From Beroe forskalii (Eukaryota > Ctenophora > Nuda > Beroida > Beroidae): a DNA stretch of 64,000 bases. Below the pieces are notes generated by a model. That model had not been told where the DNA came from and did no database searches. It saw nothing but the letters and a program-made list of their open reading frames with translations. Shown here in pieces: positions 24,501-36,500 of this stretch; the stretch's first letter is position 1, and each line of letters opens with the position of its first letter. A program made the translations under genes and the position numbers. Location of the stretch: NCBI GenBank assembly GCA_011033025.1, contig WFMF01000153.1, positions 124,001 to 188,000 of the forward strand, in the 5' to 3' direction.

Positions 24501-27500
24501 AAAAACCACCCGAAACGACCCAACACAGGCCACAGCCCGAACCGACCGTATTTTCTCTTGAAACGACCGAAACCACCCAAACCATCGGAACCAACCCAAA
24601 ACTACCCGAACCTAACAGAAAATTATACTTTGGGCGAATTCGGATGGTCCCACACTCCCACGTTTTTCGGTGTTTTCGAGTGGGTTTTGGGCCGTTCAGC
24701 CTGAAACCAGCCCGAATCCAGCCAGAAACGAGGTAAATTCTAAGTAAAATTTGGAAACACCCGAAATTACCCAAAGCAAGCGGGACCACTCAAACCCACC
24801 CAACGTTGTTTTGGAATAGTTTTGGGTGGTTTGGGGTTGGTTCAGGTGGATTCAGGTTGGTTTCGGGATGCTTCAAGCCAAATGCGGTGGGTTTGGTCAG
24901 GGGCGTAGCCAGATTCTTCATAAGGAAACGGCAAGTTACATTCGAAACCTGTTGAACGGGTTACTTTGCTTGGCTCAAAGCTCTCATTATAACAAAATGA
25001 AGAAAAGTTTCATATTGTCTGTCCATAAAGGGGGAGGCAGCCGCCTCCCTCCTAACAATGAGTATGCCTCGGGGTTTAGGGTAGTTTGGGGGTGGTTTGG
25101 GGGCCTGAGGGTGGTTTGGGGGCCTGGGGTGGTTTGGAGGTTAGTTTGGGGTGGTTCCTGGTTTTAGCACAGACTCCCTCTCCCGCGCAGTATGACGTAA
25201 ATCAACAGAACAATGCGATATCCTTAGTTATAGGCGTCTTGTCACGTGACATACGCTTTACAATAACTAAAGACGAGTACTGAGTAGGTCCTACTCAAAC
25301 GAAGTGTACTGGCTATATAGCTATCACTTTCACTTTGCCGTATTGTGTAACGTATACCGGATACCTCTGACGCCGCACAGTAAGTTATGCCGCGAAGCAG
25401 CAGCCTTTATCAGGGGGCTGGCAACTCCCGTCAGCGGCCTGAGAGCAAGTCCGAAATTCGAGGGCCAAAGGACCCGGAGGGTCAGAGGGTATGTGTCCCA
25501 TATAACTCTGGCTTAGTGACGTCACAGACCAAAACCTCAATCTTTTTGCATCCTAAACCAAACTATTGCCCTTACCATAAACCTAACCTTATTGCTTACC
25601 CTAAACCAAACAAATCCTGAGACCTGGCCCTAATCCAGATCCCACCTAAACCTTGAAGCGCTAGGTGCGCTCAAATGTAATTTTCTGAGTGATGTCATTA
25701 TCATAGATAATGGAGGCTCTGATCGAATAATATGTCAAGAGAAATAGCCGATCAGAGGGTGAGCATTGGACGGCGAACTTAACGGCGAAATTAACATAAC
25801 AGTAGACGAGTATCTGAGCATCGGAAGCGAGTTTCGGAACTTTGCTTGCCAGCCCCCACCTATTTCTAATCCGAAACCATGCAAAACAAGCGGAACCACC
25901 CGAACCCACCAAAAGTATTAATTTTTGATGAGTTCGGGTTGATTCGGGTTGATTTAAGTTGGTTTCGGGTCGTTTCAAGCCAAATGCGGTGGATTCAGTA
26001 AGGGCCAGGGGCGTAGCCAGATACTTGAAAAAGGCGACGGCAAGTATTACATTCAAAACCTGTTGAATATGCCTCACTTTGCTTGGCTGAGATTTCACAT
26101 CTTCAAAAATAAACGAAATATTCATACTCTCCAAAAAGGGGGAGGCAGCCGCCTATGTCGCCTTACCCCTAACTACGCCTTGGGGCATCGGGTGATCGTT
26201 TCACTTTCGGGGATGGTTGGACTGCGTTTAGCATCCCCTTCCCGCGCAGTCCTCCAAATTACGAATATCAACAGAACATGTTCGTTAGTGTTATAGAGTA
26301 ATAGAAAGGTACTGGTCACTTGATTGTCACGTGTGTAAAGCGTATACGCATTACAATAACTAAAGATGAGTAGTGAGTATATATAAGGTCCTATATAACT
26401 CAGACTATAACGCTATCACTCTCACTTTGCAAAGCAAAGTGAAAGTGATTCACTTTCACTTTGCCGTAGGTATATTCCCCAGCTCGTTTATACGACGCGT
26501 AAGAGAAATAGGCGGTTCAGCTTCATCAACGCACTACATTGAGCTATGATAATGACGTCATCGTACCAGCCTATTTCTCGTGCGCGGCGTTTAATCACTT
26601 CTACAGAATATTAGATCACGAGGTTATGAAATGGCGGCCGATCTTCGTCTCCGAGTCATAGAGCGGATTCCAATAACCCTAATCGAGGGTTTATATTGTT
26701 TACTGTGTAACCAATGACAACTGACATGTGTAACCAATGACAACTGACATGTGGGAAATATAGTATACGCAGATAGGTAATTAAATCGTTTTGTATACTG
26801 CTGTGGTTTGGGAGGGCTGATCACGTGGCGTCAACTCACGTGGCACTGTTTGTTCGGAGCTTCAGCGTGGCTCGCGTGATAATCTCCCTCCATCCTCAGA
26901 ACATATTTAAATCCCAGCTTCTGTATTGTACAAACACCATTTCACAAAGATCCCTTTCCTTTTGAGTGTCCATGATCGCGTTTTGACACATTCAACACAT
27001 TTTGAATTTTATTGAGTTTCCAGATTTTATAGTTTTATGTTTTCTTTCCCTTTTCATTTTTGCATCATCTTACAACTGAATTTATCCTACTACTGCCTCA
27101 AGGAATAACTATTAACTATGGCGGTGGCAATTGGATTGTCCAAATTCTCTGATTTTCCATGAGAGGAAACCCCAAATACCTAGTCTAGGAAACGTTCGGT
27201 TAACCGAACCGAAACCGAAATACCCTCTACCGGTTAACCAGATCTTTTTAGCCAACCGTAACCGGATTTATTGTTGAGGATTAGAAATCATGGCTCGTTT
27301 CTCAGTTCTGACTCAAGGTTTGGTCCTGCTCTTGGCCGTGTCTTCAACGCTCGCTCAGAGCAAGTGCATAGTTGGCGATGATGGTACTGCGGATGGTACT
27401 GTATGTACCGAGGAAGTGTGCAGTCAGGTAACAACAACTCCCTGATACAATCTAATTTGATATTTTGTGATAAGATGCATTTAGCTTACATATTCGTTGG

Positions 27501-30500
27501 GAAAATTAGGTAAATTTGAAAATATTTTAGCTGCTATTATCTGCAAAGGTTCATTACAGTTATGTATAAGAATGAACACTGATACGTTAAATGTAGGCTA
27601 CCTAGAATAAATTAATTAAGGAATAAATAAACAATTCATTAAAATCTTTATTAGAATCTTTATAAACCTCTTCCATGAAATATATACCAGATTTGAGTAC
27701 AAGACAAAATAATTTAAACACGAAGACAAACATCTAGGAAATCACACGAAAAATTTCACCTATACCTATACCAATTTCGTGTTACAATAGCAGTCTTTTG
27801 AACCTGTTTACCTATTTACTATTTACCTCTACCTGATCCCGAGAAGTTTTGTAAAACTATAATAAAGTTTCTCTAAATTTAAGGATTTCCTAAATAAAGG
27901 ACCTCCTGGTTTCGTTAATGAAATTTGTTTGATTTATCGGGATTATTTGAAACAGAGATATGGAGGTTGTGTGTCATGTTTAGAGATTTAATAGACGAAG
28001 AAGAGCAGCCGGTCACTCTAAATTTGTTTTACCATGTGATCTCACACCCTGCTTTTCGTTCCATTAGAAGTAAATTTCTTAGTTTTGATTTTATGACAGT
28101 TGCTGATGTGGAAAAATCGGAATTTTTTGCAGAACCAGGTACCACAATCCCACTCATATTTGCTGTACATGACTCAAACAAGTGTTTTGAATATTGATTC
28201 CAAAGCTTGCAAGCACTGAACACAAAGCTCTGAATACCGATGTCGTGGTTGACAGTCGGCAGCAATAAAGAAATTTTACTACTTTGTTTGCCGAAATTCA
28301 TCAATTCGGCAATTGGGAAAGGGGATTTATATTTTAGAACTTTGAAAATTTCGAGTAGTGTGAGATACTTATACAATACATATTTCTCAAATTCAAGAGC
28401 CCATTTGCATTGAATGATGGCTTATTGGCTTGGTGTGTTCAAGGATGAAGTTTTTTGGAGCCATGTGTTCAGAATATGTTCTTGCTCTAGCACATGTTAA
28501 ATAGTATTCTTGGTGGTCAAAAGTCAATTCATTGCCAAAAAGGAGTCGTACACATATTTTTTTATAGATTCGTCCGGGTTATTGCGTGAGGATTTAGCCA
28601 GCGGGAGGGGATAAAAAATAGAGCGATAGACACGCTGGCATAATCCCTATATCTATCAAATACATTCACTGTCTCTATCACATAGTTTCAGTGTATTGTA
28701 CTCCTTTCAAACAACACGCACTCTTACTATTGCAGAGGTTTGCACTTTTTACGAGTTATTAAACTGAATTATGCACCGTAATTACTCGTTAAAAAGGGGA
28801 TAATTTCAAACACAAGGAAATGTTTTAATTTATGATATGAAGGTACAATTGGGTTGACCGTGCGAAATAAATTATTACGCACACCATAATAAATTATTAT
28901 GACCTATAACAGTGCGTAATAAATCCTGATTTTGGCACTTCAGTGCGTAATAATTTATTGCGCACGGTACTCTGGTGCCTATAGGGTTTTTGAATACATA
29001 GCAAAAACATGCCTGGAAGGTGCATAATGTGCTTTTTGTTTTCGAAATACGGTCTTTAGCAGTTTTGTGGCCAGTTTTTTCATTTGACTTGCAATCATTA
29101 AGTATGTCATTAAGTATGTCAGACACTGAAAACCTTCCCATTTCTGATGAAGTGACGCTTGTCCTTGTCAACATCCGTTAACCGCTCGACCTCGTTGATC
29201 CCTCTGCTCCGGTGAACGGTGCGGATTCACGTACACCCTCTTGTACTTCTCCAGGTGACTGAGTCTCCTCCCCTCGATATTAATTATTGGAGGGCCGGTT
29301 AAAGTGTTTCATTTTTTGTACATCGGCAGATACCATAGATTTTTGTACATAGGTACTTAGGTAGGGACCAATAAGGTATTTGACGGGATGATCCCGACTT
29401 TTCACCTCACGACATTTGACCTTACAGCGTCTTGATCCTATAACGCATTACTCGAACCTTACCAGTTACCAGTCACCCAACGCCCAGACCCTTACCTTTG
29501 CCAAGAGGTGAAATATTGCCAGATCAAAGGTTTCGTTAGGTGAATTGTCCTGAGGTGAAAAGTTCGTTCTTTGGTGTCAAAGGTGGCTAATAGAAAAATG
29601 TTAGAATGAAAATTAAAAATTTGCAAATAAAAAGTAAAATCTGAGTAAAATAATATCAAAAGAAAAAAAAATCAAAATTAAAATCAAAATTAATCAAATG
29701 AAAGCTAAAACAAACTGAAACTTGAAAGTAAAATTAGAGCAATTTCAAAGTAAACTCATATAGCATAATAGCAAAATTAGCATAAATCAAAGAATAAAAT
29801 CAAGTTTCCGCCTCAGCCGATGTTTACGGAGTACACTGGATATGCTACTGGTGTAACGTACAAATGTGGCGCCTGTGCTGGTGAAACCAAGGATTCGACC
29901 TGCAAAGAATGCGACGCTACAACAAGTATGTATAATTGGGAATTATAGAATTGAAAAAAATTTTAATCGCTGAGACCGGTATCTATAAATTTTAATCATT
30001 GCCACGCCGCGCTCTATTTCTATTAAATAACACGTACGTGCGTTATTTGTATATAATGTACGAGCGAAGCGAGTGTATTATTCGACCTTAACGCCGACTG
30101 AGCGTAGCGGATGAGTCGTTAAGGTTAGAAGAGCTCATGTGGATGTGATTAATGTTTACAATACATTGTACGACCAGTTGAAAATTCATATTCAAATGTG
30201 AAGCGTATAGAAACAGGAGTGTCGTGATTATACCCCACGCTCGAGAAATGGGCGGTGTAACGTCATTAACTCACTATATTGCGCAATGGTAATGACGTCA
30301 TCTCAACCGCCGATTATGAATAATAATAAATGCCGTGATTATAATAACCACCTCCCCTCAACGGCCTGTAACACGCCCCCAGAAACAGGGGAGAGTTTCA
30401 AGTGCTACACCTGGTCCTGGAGCACGGACAAGTTCGTGAAGTCGGCTGAGATGACTACCTGTCAGAGACTCAAGGCAACCTCTATCGCATGCAATCAGTA

Positions 30501-33500
30501 AGTGCCACTTTCCTCTGGTCTTTAGAGGTTTAAAGAGGGTTTTAAGAGGGTTTAAAGAGCAGAGGGTTTAAAGAGGGTTAAAAGAGGGGTTTAAGGGGGT
30601 TTAAAGAGGGTTTTAAGAAGGTTTAAAGAAGGGTTTAAAGAGGTTTTAAGAGGGTTAAAAGAGGGTTTTAAGAGGGTTTAAAGAGGGTTTAAAGAGGGTT
30701 AAAAGAGGGTTAAAAGAGGGTTTAAAGAGGGTTTAAAGAGGGTTAAAAGAGGGTTTTAAGGGGGTTTAAAGAGGGTTTAAAGAGGGTTTTAAGAGGGTTT
30801 AAAGAAGGGTTTAAAGAGGGTTTAAATAAGGTTTTAAGAGGGTTTAAAGAGGGGTTTAAAGAGGGTTTAAAGAAGGGTTTAGGGTATCAGCAGGATAATG
30901 GACCAAACACCCACTCCACAAGATTCTAGCTCTCGATAGCCAGTTCCTGTTGTGAAATTTCCATCCAGCCATGATGTATTCATGATGACCGTCATGATGT
31001 CATTATAACCGCCCCATGGTCACTCAACCTACAAATCTCCCAGTGCCACTGAGTTTCCATGTCCATAGGCCGAAACCTCTACGTTTTCTCTCTTGCCACC
31101 TGCTGATGTTAATAAGAGACACATCTCAGTTGACATAAAAAAATCTAGCTATATATCCCACAGACATTACACGAGGCGAACCCGAGTGCAATTATTTCCA
31201 TAATGCCAAGGAATCCTATTCCTTTATTATAAAATGTTTCGAACAAAGCTTTCATGAAAATAATAGCACGCCATATATTATGTTCCTCAAAATTTTATAA
31301 TGAGAATAATATGAACTTTATCTACCTAATCATTTGACAGTATACGATTAATGAACGTTTTGATATGGATTTTAATAATCTACCACTTGATCTGTATCAT
31401 GAATCCACACTATTGATGACCCTCTTTTCTTAGGCCTGACACGGAGGCTAAAGCCGAAGCCGACTACACCAGAACCAAGAAAGGGTGTGGTCCCTGCGAG
31501 GTGGAAGCCCAGAAGACTGCTACTAAATGCAAGCAGTGCGACAAGGCTGAGTGCAACGCAGCGTTCTCCGGAAAACTTTCCCTGGTCCTCTTCATGAGTG
31601 TTCTGTGCGGGCTTTTCTTCAGCAAAGTCTAAGCATTATACGTTTTCCTTCAATGTACGAGTTCGCTTGATTTTATTATCATCATTTTTATTCAAAAATT
31701 CAGATATATTGTAATTAAACATGGACAATAAAATTCTTTTTTCCTTAATAATAATAATTTACTTAAATTACCTTTTCAACCAAGTAATAGTCAAAGAATC
31801 GATCATAGTATAGGCTTTCTACCTTTCGGTCTTTCATTAAGTTTAAGAACCTCTAGCTATTTTATCATTGTATTGTATTCCATCTATTCAGTTATATTTT
31901 TTCCCTCCCCATTGGCCTTTTTGTGAATACAAAAAGGCAAATGAGGTTAGCGTGGTTTGGGAAGGTGAGAGAAGAAGTGATGGGGATGTTTGCAATATCA
32001 ACTACTGTAATTTCTGGAGTGTGCCCGGATTCTCCTTTATAATATCAGTCATGAAAATGTCCTCCCCTCCTCCGTCCTCCGTCCCTCCGTTGAATACAAA
32101 AATCTTCAAAAAATCATGAATTTCATAATTGGCTGTCGGTTGTCAAAACTAAAGTCTGACTTTACATCCGTGGAAAATGTGTTTAAAAAATTTCAAATTG
32201 ATTACGCCGCGCATGTAAAAGCCGCGCACGAAGGAGTTTGATACGCCCCTGTTAACGAATTTAACGTTAATTTTTACGTTAACTTACCAACTGTATCACT
32301 ATTACGTTAACTTAACGTTAGTTCAAAAAATACTGTGAACGATGTGATACGTTAACTCAACGTTCTCTTCGGAACTTAAGGGACAACATTGAAACAGAAA
32401 TCGCGAAAATTGAATTTTGAAGATCAGATGAAAAGTGACATCAACAGTCAAGAAAATACAGCGCGTGAACAAACGGTTACAATCGTTAACTTGAACGTTA
32501 ACGAAATGGCGCGAAATCTACAACGTTAACTCAACAACAACGTTAGAACGCGCGCTTAAAACAACGTTAAATTAACTTCAACATTGGCGTTAACTTAACG
32601 TTAACTATGAACGTTTCCATCAACGATAACTCAACATTAAATTAAAGTTAACTCAACGTTAAATTAACGTTTACTTTTACGTAAACTAAACGTGAACTTT
32701 ACGTTAACTCAACGTTAACTTAACTTAAAAACAACGTTAAATTAACTTCAGCTCAACGTTAACTTAACGTTAAATTAACGTTAACTTGACGTTAAGTTAA
32801 CGTTAACTAAACGTTAACTTAACGTTAACTTAACGTTAACTTAATACAAAATTTAACGTTAATTTTAAAAGAGCGTTATAACTCAACGTTGAAAAAGTGT
32901 GTTTAACCTAACGTTAGCCTAACGTTAACTCAACGTTAAATTAACGTTTACTTTTACGTAAACTAAACGTAAAGTAAACGTTAATTTAACATTTACTCAA
33001 CGTAAAACGTTTAACGTTAACTTACGTTAACTCAACGTTAACTTAAAACGTTAACTTAACTTCAGCTCAACGTTAACTTAACGTTAATTTAACGTTAACT
33101 TGACGTTAAGTTAACGTTTATTTAACGTTAACTTGACGTTAACTTGACGTTAAGTTAACGTTAACTAAACGTCAAGTTAACGTTAACTTAACGTTAACTT
33201 GACGTTAAGTTAAGGTTAACTTAAGGTGAACTAAAGGTTAACTTAACGTAAACTTTCCGTTAACTTAACGTTAAATTAACGTTAACTCAACGTTAATTTG
33301 AAGTTAACTCAACGTTAACCTAACGTTAAATTAACGTTAAATTAACGTTAACTTTACGTGAACTTAACGTTAAATAACGTTAACTTAAAAGTTAACTAAC
33401 GTTAACGTTAACTTAACGTTAACTTAACGTTAACTTAACGTTAACTTAACGCTAACTTAACGTTAACTTATCGTTAACTTAACGTTAACTTAACGTTAAC

Positions 33501-36500
33501 TTAACGTTAACTGAACGTTAACTTAACGTTAACTGAACGTTAACTGAACGTTAACTGAACGTTAACTTAGCGTTAACTTTACATTAACTTGACGTTAACT
33601 TAATGTTTACTTAAGATTAACTTAAAGAGTGCGTTATAACGCAAGATTTAGAAAAGTGTGTGTTTAAAAAAAATGGTGCGATTGCGCATGTAAAAGCCGC
33701 GCACGAAGGAGTTTGAAACGCCCCTGTTAACGAATTTAAGGTTAACTTTTACGTTATAACTTAACATTTACTCAACGTTAACTCTACGTTAACTTAACGT
33801 TAACTAAACGTGAACTTTACGTTAACTCAACGTTAACTTAACTTAAAAACAACGTTAAATTAACTTCAGCTCAACGTTAACTTAACGTTAATTTAACGTT
33901 AACTTGACGTTAAGTTAACGTTTATTTAACGTTAACTTGACGTTAAGTTAACGTTAACTAAACGTCAAGTTAACGTCAAGTTAACGTTAACTTAATGTTA
34001 ACTTAACGTTAACTAAACGTTAACTTAACGTTAACTTAACGTTAACTTAACGTTAACTTAACGTTAACTTAACGTTAACTTAACGTTAACTTAACGTTAA
34101 CTTAACGTTAACTTAACGTTAACTTAACGTTAACTTAACGTTAACTTAACGTTAACTTAACGTTAACTTAACGTTAACTTGAAGTTAACTCAACGTTAAC
34201 CTAACGTTAACTCAACGTTGACTTAACGTGAACTTAACGTGAACTTAACGTGAACTTAACGTTAAATAAAAAGTAACTGAAAGTTAACTAAACGTTAACT
34301 TAAAGTTTATTTAACGTTAACTTAACGTTAACTTAACGTTAACTTAACGTTAACTTAACGTTAACTGAACGTTAACTTAGCGTTAACTTTACATTATCTT
34401 GACGTTAACTTAACGTTAACTTAATGTTTACTTAACATTAACTTACCGTTTAATTCAAGTTGCCTGGCAACCAGACGTTACCAGGAAATCTACAAACGTT
34501 GCCTGGCAATCTGCAGACGTTGCCTGGTAACCAGATGTTGCCTGGCAACCAGACGTTGCCCAGCAACCAGATGTTGTCTGGCAATCTGCAGACGTTGCCT
34601 GGCAACCAGATGTTGCCTGGCAATCAGACGTTGCCTGGTAACCAGATGTTGCCTGGCAACCAGACGTTGCCTGGCAATTTGAAACGTTGTCTAGCAACTG
34701 GACGTTGCTTGGCAATCTACAGAAGTTGTCTAGCCCATATCGCGAAGGGGACCAGGCAACGACTGCGGTCTGGCAATGAAAGATTTATATCAGTTCTTTC
34801 ATACCTACCAGATACCTTCAGTTTCTCAGTTCAAAGCTGCCATCATTCAGTTGTATCCAAACGGGCATGGAAAATAAACAGAAAAATTAAAGAATCAAGG
34901 GCTAGAATCATCACTAAAATAGAAATCACCTGATGACGACTTGCTGCATCTTGGCTTGGAGTCCCAGGGATGTGATCACTTTGGCAGCTGTAGCTCTTAC
35001 CTCCCTGAAAAGGATTAAATTGATATCACAGTGTCACCAATTCTGACATTGCTATTGCGACGAATGTGATTATACTGCCAACATTTTAATTCAAGTTACC
35101 ATGAAGTGAGACACTTTGTCTATTCTTTGATAATAATGCTTTGAACGTCTTTTGCCATTTGCTCAGTTCTGTGCTGCAATATTAGAAAATAAATTAAATT
35201 TCAGCAGTAAATCAGCCCAATACTCTGCTACTGTGGTTTTTAATCGCACGTTGCACTAGTTATGTTTACAGAAGGGTTATTATTGGCTGCGCATTTATAC
35301 CTATTACCCACTACTCCACTAGACTGGTCCAATTGAGCTATGGGCATTAACCAATCAACGTGCGCGTACTGCAAGTTGACCGTAAACCTGCAGGCTGATT
35401 GGTCCAAGTCCGGCGTCGTTTCTTATTAAGATTTGGAGATCCTGTGGGCAAGCTAATTCACCAGTCACTATACCGATATCCTTGACACAGGATAATATTT
35501 ACTCTTCCCCAGTTCTTCTGAGAGCAATGGACCCATCAAACTTATCTTCATCCCTGGAGAATGACCCTTCATCCCTGGGGATACTACAGAGTGCTGACAA
35601 TATGACCTCCCTGGGGATACTACAGAATGCTGACAATATTACCTCCCTGGGGATACTACAGAGTGCTGACAATATGACCTCCCTGGGGATACTACAGAAT
35701 GCTGACAACATCACCTCCTCAAACACCACCCCACCTCTAGAGATCAGCCCCACTGAGCGTTACACCTGGGCTGTCTGGTGCCTCCTCGTCCTCCTCTCCT
35801 CCATCCTCGGGGACACCACCATCCTAGTAGCCTCCATCCGGTGCAAAGCCTTCCAACTCCACACCCTCCTGACTACCTTCATCCGACACATTGCAGTATG
35901 TGATATCTTAGTAGCAGCTACCTACATCACACCTACTTTCATATCTCTACTATCCAACTCGTGGGTCTTTGGAGAGGTCATGTGTCACTTGCAACCTTAT
36001 CCAGTCTGGTCAGGCACCATGGCCAGTATGCTGTTCATCTGTGGGATGGTGTCCAGTAAGCTCGTCTTCCTCAAGTACCCGCTCAGGTCAGGAAAAAGCC
36101 ATTTTTAGATTTTTGCCGTTTTTTAGATTTTTGCCATAAAGACCGAAAAAAGGGCGTGGCCAGCAGGCGGTTTTCCCAATCGAATTTTGACTTGATATTT
36201 TTTGTGGTTTTTCTTGTTGCCCCGAACTCTTATTAACTTTGTCTCGTATTGCTCTATTGATTTGAAGAGAAGAATGATTTTTGAACCACCCCCAGATCCC
36301 AGCCACTCTTCTCCCGGTACACTGGTACTTTCTGTGCAGGATCTGGGTCCTCTCCTTGCTCTACTACCCTATCTGTTTCCTTGCTGTGGACAGGTGCTGT
36401 ATCCTACTTCTCTACTTAAGTACTTATTAATTTAATTCACTTTAATTAACTTTAATTGATTCCCATAACAACAACCCGCTTCGTGGTAACCACTTCTTCT

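Larger units (their letters stand above)
24480..26480. repeat. Two copies of a composite dispersed repeat
   Basis: Blocks 24480-25370 and 25860-26480 are diverged tandem copies. Each has ACCCGAA/TTCGGGT-rich sequence, then TTTCAAGCCAAATGCGGTGG, then a hAT-type MITE. A unit with CAACAGAACA, TCACGTG, TACAATAACTAAAGA and CACTTTCACTTTGCCGTA ends each copy. The low-complexity Pro/Thr frames at 24362-24789 are not considered genes. Confidence 0.75.

Noticed and set aside
24362-24789. Overlapping Pro/Thr-rich frames on both strands
   Set aside because: Low-complexity translation of an ACCCGAA-type dispersed repeat.
30525-30885. Telomere-like GAGGGTTTAAA array
   Set aside because: Period and sequence differ from TTAGGG or TTTAGGG, and it is inside an intron.
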